Origin: Mycolicibacterium alvei
GTDB taxonomy: Bacteria; Actinomycetota; Actinomycetes; Mycobacteriales; Mycobacteriaceae
Reading direction: 5' to 3'
Assembly: GCF_010727325.1 (NCBI RefSeq)
Contig: NZ_AP022565.1
Location: 3,968,001-4,032,000, forward strand
Length of the DNA stretch: 64,000 nucleotides
In this document: positions 16,227 through 24,755 of the stretch, piece by piece
Position numbering within the stretch: the stretch's first letter is position 1
Layout of the letters: every line of letters starts with the position of its first letter
Program-made: the position numbers and the translations under genes
Notes under the pieces: model-generated
The model's database searches: none
Told to the model about the DNA's origin: nothing
What the model saw: only the letters and a program-made list of their open reading frames with translations

Positions 16227-19200
16227 ATGACTGCGGATGACCCGGTACGGGTGAGGGTGCTCGGCCCGGTACAGGCGTGGATCGGTGACGATCCGGTGGA
16301 TCTGGGTGCGCGGCTGCAGCGCGCCCTGCTGGCGCGTCTGGTTGCCGCACATGGCCATACGGTGTCGGTCGACCGACTCATCGACGATCTGTGGGAGGGC
16401 GAGCCACCGCCCAAGGCGCTGTCGGCCCTGCAGGTCTACGTCTCGCATCTGCGTCGGGCGCTGGAGCCGGGGCGGCAGCGTCGGGCCCCGGCGCGGATCC
16501 TGGTCAGTGCGGCACCCGGATATTGTCTGCGACTACCGGTGGATGCCGTCGATTCCTGGCGGTTCGATGCGAAAGTCACTGCAGCGTACGAGGAATCGGA
16601 TCCACAGCGGCGCGTGTTTCTGCTCGACGAGGCGCTGGCCGACTGGTCGGGAGATCCGTTCGCCGGGGCGGGCGATGTGTTGTGGGCGGCACCGGAGGTC
16701 GCCCGGCTGACCGAATTACGTTTGGCTGCCGTGGAAGCGCGGGCGGCGGCGCTGGTGGAGCTGGGGCGGTACAGCACCGCCATCGCCTCGCTGGAACGAC
16801 ACGTCGGTGGGCGTCCGGACCGGGAGGGCGCCGCCGCGGTACTGGCGACGGCGCTGTATCGGACCGGACGCCAGACCGACGCGCTGGAGGTGTTGCGCCG
16901 CACCCGGGATCATCTCGTCGACGAGCTTGGTCTGGAGCCGGGCCGGGCGCTGCGCGACCTCGAACGCGACATCCTGCGTCAGGCTGACCATCTGGAGCCG
17001 TCCCGACCGCTGCAGCCGGTGATACCGGAGGTGGCCGGGCCCGACGGTGCTGAATTGGCCATCCGCGACCGGGGCGCGACGGCGGCCCACGGCCGGGCCG
17101 AGGAACTTGCCGAAATCGACCTTGCGGCAAGCACTGTCGCATCGGTCGGCGGCAGCGCGGTGCTGTGGATCGGCGGAGAAGCGGGATCTGGCAAGTCCAC
17201 CCTGGCTGCTGCCGCGACGGCGCGCTTGCGCGCCGCGGGCTGGCGCACCGTGCTCGGCCGTTGCCCGGAGGTCCACGGTGCGCCGGCGGGGTGGGCGTGG
17301 ACCGAGGTGCTGCGCGAGTTGCTGGACGCCGGAGCCACGGTGGACGACGACGGCAGGCAGGCGCTGGCGCCGCTGCTGCACGACGTCGCCGCGGTCGAGC
17401 CGGGGACGTTCTGGTTGGGGCATGCGGTGGCCGACGTATTGAGCGCGGTCGCCGGCAGTCAACCGCTGGCCGTCGTCCTCGACGACCTGCACCGCACCGA
17501 CGGCCTGACGTTGGAGCTCCTGCGACTGGTCGCCGACCGGATCAAGGATCTTCCGGTGTTGGTCATCGGCACCTATCGCCCGTCGGAGGACCGCGGCGAA
17601 CTCGAGGTGGCCCGGGCGGCGCTGACGGTGCACACCGCGGCCCATCTCATCCTCGACGGTCTCGACGCGGCGGCCACGACCGCACTGGCGGCCGACTGCG
17701 GACTGACTGCCGCCAGCGGCGAGGCGCTGCGGCTGCTGCGTGAGCGGACTGGCGGCAACCCCTTGTTCGTCCGCGAACTGGCCCGGCTGATGGTCGCCGA
17801 GGGGTCGGATGCGGTGTGGGCATCGGTACCGGTTGGGGTTCGAGATGTATTGCGCCGCAGGGTAGCCCGGTTGCCCGGCCCGACGGTTACCGCGTTGCGT
17901 CAAGCCGCCGTGCTGGGCCGTGACATCGACGTCGACCTGCTGGCAGAACTGGGGCGCAACGACCCCGAGGATTTGCTCGACGCGCTGGAACCGGCCGTCC
18001 TGCTCGGTCTGCTCGACGAGCCCGCGCCGGGCCGTTTGAGGTTCGCCCATTCGCTGGTTCGCGACACCCTCTACGAGGACATCTCAAAGCTGCGGCGGTC
18101 CCGGTTGCACGGCGCCGCGTTGGAACTGCTGAGCGCACCCGGTCGGTCGGTCGACCCGGCCGCCCTTGCGCACCATGCAGTCGCGTCGGCGACGGCAGAA
18201 ACTGCCTTGGCCGCAGCGGATTTCGCGACAGTGGCGGCTCGCGACGCGGACTCGGTGGGTGCTTACACCGAAGCCGCCAGGCAATGGCGTGCCGCCGTGC
18301 AGATGCTGGAGTTGGCGGCCAGTCGCCGATTGCGGTCCAGTGCCGGGAACCTGGAACGCGAGATCGACGCCCGGTGCGGGCTGATCTCAGCACTGGCCCA
18401 GTCCGGAGACGCCGTCGCCGCGCGCATCGAGTTGAAGGCTGCGCTGCAGTTGCCGCCCGGGACGTCGCGGGACGATCTGCTGGTTCAGGTGCTCACGGCG
18501 TGGGACACACCGCTGGTGTGGCGGGACCGTGAGTACGACGAATCCGATGCGCAGATGATCGGCCTGCTGCGCCGGTTGCTGGACGGCAGTTCGGTGAACG
18601 TCTCTGTGGCCGAACGGATCAGGCTGCTCAAGGCGCTGTATGTGGAGTTGGAGGGCACCGATCCGGAAGGGGCACTGACCGCCAGTACGGAACTGCTCGA
18701 ATTGGCGCGACGCGCCTACGCCGAGGACCCGGCATCGTCGGGCCGGTTGCTGTGTACCGCGCTCAATGTGCGGGCCTACTGCGCACTGGGACCGGACCTC
18801 GACGCCGAACGGGACGCAACCGCCGCCGAACTGCTGCAGACCGCGGAGGCCACCGAGCAGGCCGACTATCAGGCGGTGGCGCACTGGATGCTGTCGCTGG
18901 CGGCCGGTCACCGGTCTGATCTGGCCACCGCGAAACGGCACGTCGACATCGCGGTGGCCCGGGCCGGAACCGGGCAGCTCGTCCACCTTCTCGGGGTGCT
19001 GGGATTGTTCCGGGCCCGGATGTATCTGCTGGCCGCGCGATTGGACGAGGCGGTGGGCGCCTACACCGACCTGGCGGCGCGGATGGTCGAGAACGGGGCC
19101 GCCAATGGGGCCAAGCTGGCGATGGTGGGCCGGGTGACTGGCGAGTTCTGCCTCGGAGACCTCGGCGTCCTGGCCGACGAGCTGGTGTTCTTCTACCGGG

Positions 19201-19580
19201 AGGTGTCGGTGGCCGCACTCGACGCCGCAGTGCTCGCGCTGATCGCGCGGGGCCGCGAGGCCGAAGCCCGCGAACTGTGGCGGGATCGGCAGCCGATCGA
19301 GCGGGCGTACTTCTGGCTGCCGTTCACCGTGCTGCGCGTCAACGCGGCCGTGGCGCTCGGGGATGTCGCGGAGGCCGAGGCGCGGGCGGCCGACCTGTAT
19401 CCGTATTCCGGGCGTATCGCCGGGCTCGGTGTCGACGGGCTGATGATGGGCCCGGTCGACGAGGCGCTGGCCGCCGCTGCCGACGTGCTGGGCCGGCCGG
19501 ACCAGGCGCGTGATTACCGGGAGGCCGCCGCGGTGTTGCGGGACCGACTGGCGGACGAAGCGCAGCGCTTCATCGACTGA
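16227..19580 (+). CDS. Giant SARP-type regulator with AAA/NB-ARC ATPase (AfsR-like)
   Basis: A 1,117-residue signal-transducing transcription activator. Residues 1-95 form a winged-helix DNA-binding domain (VRVLGPVQAWIG, LLARLVAAHGHTVSVDRLID, LSALQVYVSHLRRAL); about 100-255 is a bacterial transcriptional activation (BTAD) domain. An ATPase follows, with Walker A GGEAGSGKST (about 316-325) and Walker B AVVLDDLHR (about 416-424). The rest is an alpha-helical, TPR-like array. There is no C-terminal LuxR HTH, so DNA binding is N-terminal. The protein is alanine- and leucine-rich with normal codon use. It starts 15 bp after serS and overlaps the 3' end of the convergent hemerythrin gene by 11 bp. 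M. tuberculosis has no such gene here. Confidence 0.88.
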   Translation: MTADDPVRVRVLGPVQAWIGDDPVDLGARLQRALLARLVAAHGHTVSVDRLIDDLWEGEPPPKALSALQVYVSHLRRALEPGRQRRAPARILVSAAPGYCLRLPVDAVDSWRFDAKVTAAYEESDPQRRVFLLDEALADWSGDPFAGAGDVLWAAPEVARLTELRLAAVEARAAALVELGRYSTAIASLERHVGGRPDREGAAAVLATALYRTGRQTDALEVLRRTRDHLVDELGLEPGRALRDLERDILRQADHLEPSRPLQPVIPEVAGPDGAELAIRDRGATAAHGRAEELAEIDLAASTVASVGGSAVLWIGGEAGSGKSTLAAAATARLRAAGWRTVLGRCPEVHGAPAGWAWTEVLRELLDAGATVDDDGRQALAPLLHDVAAVEPGTFWLGHAVADVLSAVAGSQPLAVVLDDLHRTDGLTLELLRLVADRIKDLPVLVIGTYRPSEDRGELEVARAALTVHTAAHLILDGLDAAATTALAADCGLTAASGEALRLLRERTGGNPLFVRELARLMVAEGSDAVWASVPVGVRDVLRRRVARLPGPTVTALRQAAVLGRDIDVDLLAELGRNDPEDLLDALEPAVLLGLLDEPAPGRLRFAHSLVRDTLYEDISKLRRSRLHGAALELLSAPGRSVDPAALAHHAVASATAETALAAADFATVAARDADSVGAYTEAARQWRAAVQMLELAASRRLRSSAGNLEREIDARCGLISALAQSGDAVAARIELKAALQLPPGTSRDDLLVQVLTAWDTPLVWRDREYDESDAQMIGLLRRLLDGSSVNVSVAERIRLLKALYVELEGTDPEGALTASTELLELARRAYAEDPASSGRLLCTALNVRAYCALGPDLDAERDATAAELLQTAEATEQADYQAVAHWMLSLAAGHRSDLATAKRHVDIAVARAGTGQLVHLLGVLGLFRARMYLLAARLDEAVGAYTDLAARMVENGAANGAKLAMVGRVTGEFCLGDLGVLADELVFFYREVSVAALDAAVLALIARGREAEARELWRDRQPIERAYFWLPFTVLRVNAAVALGDVAEAEARAADLYPYSGRIAGLGVDGLMMGPVDEALAAAADVLGRPDQARDYREAAAVLRDRLADEAQRFID

Positions 19581-20274
19581 CACCGCGCCTACCGAACACC
19601 GCCCGCTCCCGGCGCCGGTGCAGCAGCGTCAACCCGGCCAGCAGGACCCGCTGTCCGATTCCGGTGTGCTGTGCCGACACTGCTCGCTCGTCGTCGGTCA
19701 TCACCGCCACCACGCGCGGAGCGTCGAACGACATCCGGCCGGCCCGGGCGGCTTTCTCCACCGTCGCCCAGTCGGCCACCGACACGTGTTCGGTGATCAG
19801 CGGGAACACCTCCATCTCCTCGTCGTTGATGTGCTCGGTCACCCAGGCCGCCAGTTCGGTCAGTTCGACGGCCATCAGGCCGGCGATATGACGGTCACCC
19901 ATCGACAGCCGGAACGCCGCGGCGCGGGCCCGCAGCTGATCCAACCGGGGGGCCAGCGCAGCGTGGTCCTCGATCAGCTCGCTCAGATCCACATGGTCGC
20001 CGGCGGCGGCCAGGATCACCGGCCACAGCACCGCGTCCTCGATGGTGTGGTGATGGTGGATGGAATCGCACAACAACTCGACGTATCGGGAGATGGCCCG
20101 GGCCCGGCCGGGTGTGCAGATCACATCCCGGTCGCGCACCGCGGCGGCCAGGTCACTCAGGCGGAGCAAGTCGGCCAGCATCACGCGGTGTGCCGAGGTG
20201 ATGCCCAGCAGGTCCGGGGCGGGATCGCCCGCACGACGAGGTGAGGCGTTGGTGGTTGAAGTGGTTGTCGGCAC
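19570..20274 (-). CDS. Hemerythrin-like (HHE) di-iron protein
   Basis: A 234-residue cytosolic four-helix protein. Iron-ligand motifs are SAHRVMLADLLRL (His), CDSIHHHHTIEDAVLWPVI (His/Glu), LIEDHAAL (His) and WVTEHINDEEMEVFPLI (His/Glu). The Arg-rich C-terminus (LLHRRRERAVFGRRGV) is not part of the fold. GTG start at 20274 follows GAGGAG. Hemerythrin-like proteins in mycobacteria are linked to oxygen, NO or peroxide sensing; which applies here is unknown. A hairpin sits in its 5' leader. Confidence 0.85.
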   Translation of the reverse strand: MPTTTSTTNASPRRAGDPAPDLLGITSAHRVMLADLLRLSDLAAAVRDRDVICTPGRARAISRYVELLCDSIHHHHTIEDAVLWPVILAAAGDHVDLSELIEDHAALAPRLDQLRARAAAFRLSMGDRHIAGLMAVELTELAAWVTEHINDEEMEVFPLITEHVSVADWATVEKAARAGRMSFDAPRVVAVMTDDERAVSAQHTGIGQRVLLAGLTLLHRRRERAVFGRRGVSR

Positions 20275-20293
20275 GGGATACTCCTCGGGTTCG

Positions 20294-20313
20294 GCCGATC
20301 CGGCGGGATCGGC
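20294..20313 (-). promoter_or_regulatory. Hairpin in the leader of the hemerythrin-like gene
   Basis: Perfect 8-bp stem GCCGATCC / GGATCGGC with a 4-nt loop, 20 bp upstream of GTG 20274. It could be an operator dyad or an RNA hairpin. Confidence 0.35.
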
Positions 20314-20380
20314 ACTCGCGGAGCACAGCTTGGTCCTGGCGACTTAAGCGCGACTTGTCACCGGCTTGTCGCGGCCACAG

Positions 20381-20386
20381 TAGGGT
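20381..20386 (+). promoter_or_regulatory. Leaderless-type -10 element (DUF5718-type gene)
   Basis: TAGGGT, 7 nt before ATG 20394, with no ribosome site. Confidence 0.55.
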
Positions 20387-20393
20387 TGCAGCC

Positions 20394-21209
20394 ATGATCG
20401 ACATCGACCTTGCCGAATTGCGCAACTGGTTCGGCTTCGGCGTGGCCGGTAACTTCGCGGGGCACCTCGAACAGGCCGGTGAGGCCGGAGATTTCGTCAA
20501 GGTCGTGACCGAAGGTTATGCGCCCAAAGGTATCTTCCCGTGGTACGCCCCCGGTCGGGACGATTTTCTGGGCGAGTTCCCGCTGTCCAGCGATGCCCTC
20601 GTGCTGCCGGAGGCCGGCGCGGTTGACGGCCCGCTCAACCTCCAGATCGAGCCCGAGGTCGGCGTGGCCTGCCGGGTGGTGTGGAACGGCGACACCGTGG
20701 TACGGCTCGAACCGTTCGCCCTCGGTGCCTTCAACGACTGCTCGATCCGCAGGCCGGGCGCACCCAAGATCAGCTACAAGAAGAACTGGGGCCCGGCCTC
20801 CAAAGGTGTTGCACCGCAATTCTTCGAGATCAGTGACCTCACCCCGGACGGTCCGACCGCCAGCATGCGGCTGGTCTGCTACCTGAGGGAGGACGGCGGT
20901 CAGCAGCACGCTTACGGGGTGGATTCACCCCTGGTCGGCTATTCGTACTACGGCGAGGTGCTGCTGGACTGGATCGTCGAACGGCTGGCCAACCAGAAGG
21001 GCTCGTCCGATACGCCGCTGGAGGACGTCGGCGCGCTGATGGTGGCCAGCGGTCATCCCGAGAACGTGCTGATCGGCATCGGTGCCACCCGGTACACGCC
21101 GCTGGGTGAGTCCACCTACCTCAAGCCCGGGGACGAGGCCATCGTGCGTGTGTACGACAGCGCCTCCAGCGCGGCTTCCGAACTGCGGCAGGTGGTCTCG
21201 GCGCGCTAG
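20394..21209 (+). CDS. DUF5718-type conserved protein
   Basis: A 271-residue soluble protein starting MIDIDLAELRNWFGFGVAGN; ATG 20394 is preferred over the upstream frame because the promoter element and divergent leader lie there. Segments such as NLQIEPEVGVACRVVWNGD, NDCSIRRPGAPKISYKKNWG and YLKPGDEAIVRVYD recall the DUF5718 family, distantly like fumarylacetoacetase-fold proteins. No enzymatic role is known. It converges on the Rv3819-like gene, overlapping it by 4 bp. Confidence 0.68.
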   Translation: MIDIDLAELRNWFGFGVAGNFAGHLEQAGEAGDFVKVVTEGYAPKGIFPWYAPGRDDFLGEFPLSSDALVLPEAGAVDGPLNLQIEPEVGVACRVVWNGDTVVRLEPFALGAFNDCSIRRPGAPKISYKKNWGPASKGVAPQFFEISDLTPDGPTASMRLVCYLREDGGQQHAYGVDSPLVGYSYYGEVLLDWIVERLANQKGSSDTPLEDVGALMVASGHPENVLIGIGATRYTPLGESTYLKPGDEAIVRVYDSASSAASELRQVVSAR

Positions 21210-21541
21210 CCGCCGAGCAGCTCGTCGAGTCGGGCGACGAACTCCTCCGGGCGGGCGGGGGTGAACGCCGGCTTCGGGTAGGTTCCGTGCACCTCCAGGG
21301 TGATCAGCGTCGAGCGCAGCGGACGGTGCACATCCAACGGAAGCCAGCGACGCAGGTCGGTGCTACCCCACAGTCGGAAGCGCTGCATCCACAGGCCCAG
21401 CGGGGTGGCCTCATAGCCGGAAATCGACCGCAACGGGATCACTTTTGAGGTGCCCGACGGGAAGTGGTAGCGGCGCAACGTGATCGCCTCGCGATCCAGC
21501 TGGACCAGGCCGTCGTCGTAGTACTGGCGGGGTGCGTTCAT
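21206..21541 (-). CDS. Small conserved protein, Rv3819-like
   Basis: A 111-residue protein, the recalled length of Rv3819. The repeated strand pattern (GLVQLDREAITLRRYHFPSG, KVIPLRSISGYEA, LITLEVHG, ARPEEFVARLDELLGG) resembles small PH-like domains that end in one helix. Its ATG overlaps the TGA of the upstream MBL/Rieske gene by 4 bp, so they are translationally coupled. Function unknown. Confidence 0.78.
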   Translation of the reverse strand: MNAPRQYYDDGLVQLDREAITLRRYHFPSGTSKVIPLRSISGYEATPLGLWMQRFRLWGSTDLRRWLPLDVHRPLRSTLITLEVHGTYPKPAFTPARPEEFVARLDELLGG

Positions 21542-23094
21542 GCCTTCTCACACCTCAACTCGTGCCCCTTGGTGGTCAGGCACTTGCCGTTCTCCAGGTT
21601 CCACTGCCAGCCGTGCAGGTTGCAGGTCAGGGTGTTGCCCTCCACCACACCGAATTTCGACAGATCAGCCTTCAGGTGGGGGCAGCGGCGCTGGATCTCC
21701 CAGCCGTCCAGGGTGATCGACGAGGTGTCGTCGTGGGCTTCGGCGAACCAACCGTCGGCATAGGCGATGCGCTCATCAGTGAGGCATTTGAAGAACGTGT
21801 ACAGGTATTCGTTGTAGCCGCCCACGCGCCACGCCTTGAAGCGTGTGGACAGGAAGATGGTGTTCACCCAGTCCGGTTCGTTGTCGCGTAGCACGGTCCG
21901 CACCAACTCGGGCGGGATCGCGAAGCCGTAGCGGAACTTCTCATCTGCGATCGGTTCGCGGACAAGGCGTTTCGGGAAGTCCAGGACCACGGTCTCGCTG
22001 TGGTCGGGGCCGGACAGCTGCAATTCCACCGGGTAGCCGATGCCGTCGCAGATCTGGTCGCTCTGGCCCATGATCGGCTCGAACAGCGCTCGTAGTCCGG
22101 GGAGCAGCGCTACGCCCGCCGCAGGCGCCCACGAGGCCTTCTCCGCGGCCAGCACCGGAGCCATGCGCCGCGCGAAATCCTCGATGTAGGCGGCCTTGCC
22201 GGTGGTGAAGATCGTCTCGGGGTCCTCGACCGGGTGGGCCAGTGAATTGAGTTGGGAGCCGGTGAAATCGGCGGTGCTGCCGGGGATCATCAGCAGCCCG
22301 CCGTCGTGGCCGTGGCTCTGCATCTGGTGCAGGAACACCACCTGATCAGGGAAGATGTTGGCCGGATCGCCGTGGTCGTCGTTGAGATCACGCAGTTCGG
22401 GGTCCAGGAAGCACGGGGGGCCGGCCGACGGGATCACCCAGGTCGCGCCGACCTGGGCGATGTACTGGCGGCAGCGGTCCATCTGGCGCTGCCGCTTCTG
22501 GATGCCGAAGGCCTCCTTGGCCCGGGCCGGCATGTCGTAGACCATCGGGTACCAGATGGCCCCGGAGTACTGCAGCATGTGCACGTCGATCTGGCCGAAA
22601 TCTGAATCCAGGACCTCTAGATCTACGGGGCGCGCGTCGTTCATGTTGAAGGCGACGGTCTCACCGTCGTCGACGACCAGGCCGGAGTCGCCGATCGGGC
22701 CGTCGGCCGGTGCGCGCAGCGCGATGATCATCACATCGAGATCGCCCTTGGGGCCGCTGACGGTGTGTTTCACCGAATCGGTGGTCTCGAAGAAACGGTG
22801 GAAGCCCAGCGCCTCGAGTTCACGCTGCAGATCGGGCACCGGGAAGTCGGGCAGCAGCACCACGGCGTCCTTGTTGACGTGGCGGCGCAGGTTCTCCGGG
22901 TCGAAGTGGTCCTTGTGCAGGTGTGAGACGTAAAGGTAGTCGACATTTCCGAGAGCCGCCCAGTCCAACTGCGTGTTATCGGGGAACGGGAACCACGAGG
23001 CGAAGTACGCGGGGTTGACCCAGGGGTCGCACAGAATGCTGCCGGACTTGGTCTCGATCAGGAAGCCGGCATGCCCGACACTGGTGACCTGCAC
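21538..23094 (-). CDS. Metallo-beta-lactamase-fold protein with C-terminal Rieske domain, Rv3818-like
   Basis: A 518-residue two-domain protein. The N-terminal half is a UlaG-like MBL fold: SVGHAGFLIET, the metal motif HLHKDHFDPENL, LDVMIIALRAPADG and VIPSAGPPCFLD. The C-terminal 60 residues form a Rieske [2Fe-2S] domain with CPHLKADLSKFGVV and CNLHGWQWNLENGKCL (Cys-x-His and Cys-x2-His ligands). GTG start 23094 follows GAAAGG. The pairing suggests an oxidoreductase or hydrolase acting with an electron donor; substrate unknown. CMP-Neu5Ac hydroxylase-like proteins share this architecture. Confidence 0.88.
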   Translation of the reverse strand: MQVTSVGHAGFLIETKSGSILCDPWVNPAYFASWFPFPDNTQLDWAALGNVDYLYVSHLHKDHFDPENLRRHVNKDAVVLLPDFPVPDLQRELEALGFHRFFETTDSVKHTVSGPKGDLDVMIIALRAPADGPIGDSGLVVDDGETVAFNMNDARPVDLEVLDSDFGQIDVHMLQYSGAIWYPMVYDMPARAKEAFGIQKRQRQMDRCRQYIAQVGATWVIPSAGPPCFLDPELRDLNDDHGDPANIFPDQVVFLHQMQSHGHDGGLLMIPGSTADFTGSQLNSLAHPVEDPETIFTTGKAAYIEDFARRMAPVLAAEKASWAPAAGVALLPGLRALFEPIMGQSDQICDGIGYPVELQLSGPDHSETVVLDFPKRLVREPIADEKFRYGFAIPPELVRTVLRDNEPDWVNTIFLSTRFKAWRVGGYNEYLYTFFKCLTDERIAYADGWFAEAHDDTSSITLDGWEIQRRCPHLKADLSKFGVVEGNTLTCNLHGWQWNLENGKCLTTKGHELRCEKA

Positions 23095-23172
23095 AAACGG
23101 CCTTTCGACGGAGTGCTTTGATGCCCGCCCAGCCTAGCCCGAGTTGGGTGACGTGCTGATCGGGGCTGGGAT

Positions 23173-23178
23173 TAGGCT
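23173..23178 (+). promoter_or_regulatory. Leaderless-type -10 element (first acyltransferase)
   Basis: TAGGCT, 6 nt before GTG 23185, with no ribosome site. Same hexamer and spacing as at 5452-5457. Confidence 0.55.
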
Positions 23179-23184
23179 GGCCAC

Positions 23185-23985
23185 GTGGAACCGGTGTACG
23201 GGACTGTCATACAACTCGCTCGGCTGACCTGGCGTCTTCAGGGGCTGAAGTTCACCGTGACCGGGGTGGAGAACATCCCCGTCACCGGCGGTGCGGTGGT
23301 GGCCATCAACCACACCGGCTACTTCGACTTCACCTTTGCCGGCCTACCTGCCTACCTGCAGAAGCGGGGCCGCAAGGTGCGGTTCATGGCAAAGAAGGAG
23401 GTCTTCGACAACAAGTTCGGCGGGCCGATCATGCGCAGCCTGCGCCACATCGAGGTGGACCGGGGCAGCGGGGCGGCCTCGTTCGAGGCGGCAGTCGACT
23501 ACCTCAAGGCCGGTGAACTGGTCGGGGTGTACCCCGAGGCGACGATCAGCCGCAGCTTCGAGATCAAGGACTTCAAGTCCGGCGCGGCGCGGATGGCGAT
23601 CGAGGCCGGCGTGCCGATCGTGCCGCACATCGTGTGGGGTGCGCAGCGCATCTGGACCAAGGGGCACCCGAAGACGCTGTACCGGCCCAAGGTGCCGATC
23701 ACGATCGCGGTGGGCGAGCCGATCCAGCCGACGCTGCCCGCACCCGAGCTCACGGCGCTGCTGCATTCCCGCATGCAGCATCTGCTGGCGGAGGTGCAGG
23801 ACGCCTATGGGCCGTACCCGCCCGGTGAGTTCTGGGTGCCGCACCGGCTCGGTGGTTCGGCTCCGACACTGGCCGAGGCCAACCGGATGGATGCCGAGGA
23901 GGCCGCGGAGAAGGCGGCCAGGCGAGCTGAGGCGGGACCCGCCGGGCCTTCTGAGTCTTCTGACCCCACCGGGGCACCGGGGTAA
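23185..23985 (+). CDS. PlsC-type 1-acylglycerol-phosphate acyltransferase (first of two)
   Basis: A 266-residue acyltransferase that likely transfers an acyl group to lysophosphatidic acid or a related glycolipid. The catalytic box is VAINHTGYFDFTF (H-x4-D), followed by VRFMAKKEVF, the acceptor motif GVYPEATISRS (EGT-like) and VPIVPHIVWGAQRIWTKGHP. Most of the protein is soluble with a hydrophobic N-terminal surface, so membrane-associated. The C-terminus is Ala/Glu/Pro-rich. It heads a three-gene run with its paralogue and a HAD phosphatase; matches the Rv3816c family. Confidence 0.88.
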   Translation: MEPVYGTVIQLARLTWRLQGLKFTVTGVENIPVTGGAVVAINHTGYFDFTFAGLPAYLQKRGRKVRFMAKKEVFDNKFGGPIMRSLRHIEVDRGSGAASFEAAVDYLKAGELVGVYPEATISRSFEIKDFKSGAARMAIEAGVPIVPHIVWGAQRIWTKGHPKTLYRPKVPITIAVGEPIQPTLPAPELTALLHSRMQHLLAEVQDAYGPYPPGEFWVPHRLGGSAPTLAEANRMDAEEAAEKAARRAEAGPAGPSESSDPTGAPG

Positions 23986-23993
23986 GCCGTCGG

Positions 23994-24755
23994 ATGGAAC
24001 CGGTTTTCCGAAGTTTGGAGATTGCCGCAGGGCTCGCGGTCAGGGTCACCGGAACCCGGATCACCTTTCGTGGGTTGGACAACATTCCGGCCACGGGCGG
24101 CGCCGTCGTCGCCATCAATCACACCGGCTACGTCGACTTCCTGCCCGCCGCGCTGGCTGCGACCGAACGTGGCCGTCGGATGCGCTTCATGTTGAAGGCC
24201 GAGATGGGGCGGGTGAAGATCGTCAACTACCTGATCAAGCACACCGGTGCGATTCCGGTGGACCGCAAAGCCGGAGCCGGCGCCTACTCCGTGGCGGTGG
24301 ACTCGTTGCGCCACGGCGAGCTGGTCGGGGTGTATCCGGAGGCCACGATCAGTCGTAGCTTCGAGCTCAAGGAGTTCAAGACCGGTGCGGCGCGCATGGC
24401 GCAGGAGGCCGGGGTGCCGATCGTCCCGCTGATCGTCTGGGGCGCCCAGCGCATCTGGACCAAGGATCATCCGAAGTCGCTGGGGCACAAGAAAATTCCG
24501 GTGACGGTGGTGGTGGGCGAGCCGCTGGTGGCGACCGGTTCGGTGGTCGAGGTCGATGCCTTGTTGCGGGCCCGGATGTCGACGATGCTGGACCGGGCTC
24601 AGCGGGACTACCCCGCGCCGGCCGGGGCGTACTGGGTTCCCCAGCGACTGGGTGGAAGCGCGCCGACGCCGGCGCAGGCCAAGCAACTCGACGAGGCCGA
24701 ACTGGCCGAACGTGCGCGCAAGCGTGCCGAGCGTGAAGCGACGGGGAGAACGTGA
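23994..24755 (+). CDS. PlsC-type acyltransferase (second, paralogue of the first)
   Basis: A 253-residue protein of the same family as its upstream neighbour: VAINHTGYVDFLPAAL (H-x4-D), RRMRFMLKAEM, GVYPEATISRSFELKEFKTG, VPLIVWGAQRIWTKDHP. The shared GVYPEATISRSFE and WGAQRIWTK strings show recent duplication relative to other PlsC proteins. It starts 8 bp after the first gene and its TGA overlaps the GTG of the HAD gene (GTGA). M. tuberculosis has three such genes (Rv3814c-Rv3816c); here two. Confidence 0.88.
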   Translation: MEPVFRSLEIAAGLAVRVTGTRITFRGLDNIPATGGAVVAINHTGYVDFLPAALAATERGRRMRFMLKAEMGRVKIVNYLIKHTGAIPVDRKAGAGAYSVAVDSLRHGELVGVYPEATISRSFELKEFKTGAARMAQEAGVPIVPLIVWGAQRIWTKDHPKSLGHKKIPVTVVVGEPLVATGSVVEVDALLRARMSTMLDRAQRDYPAPAGAYWVPQRLGGSAPTPAQAKQLDEAELAERARKRAEREATGRT

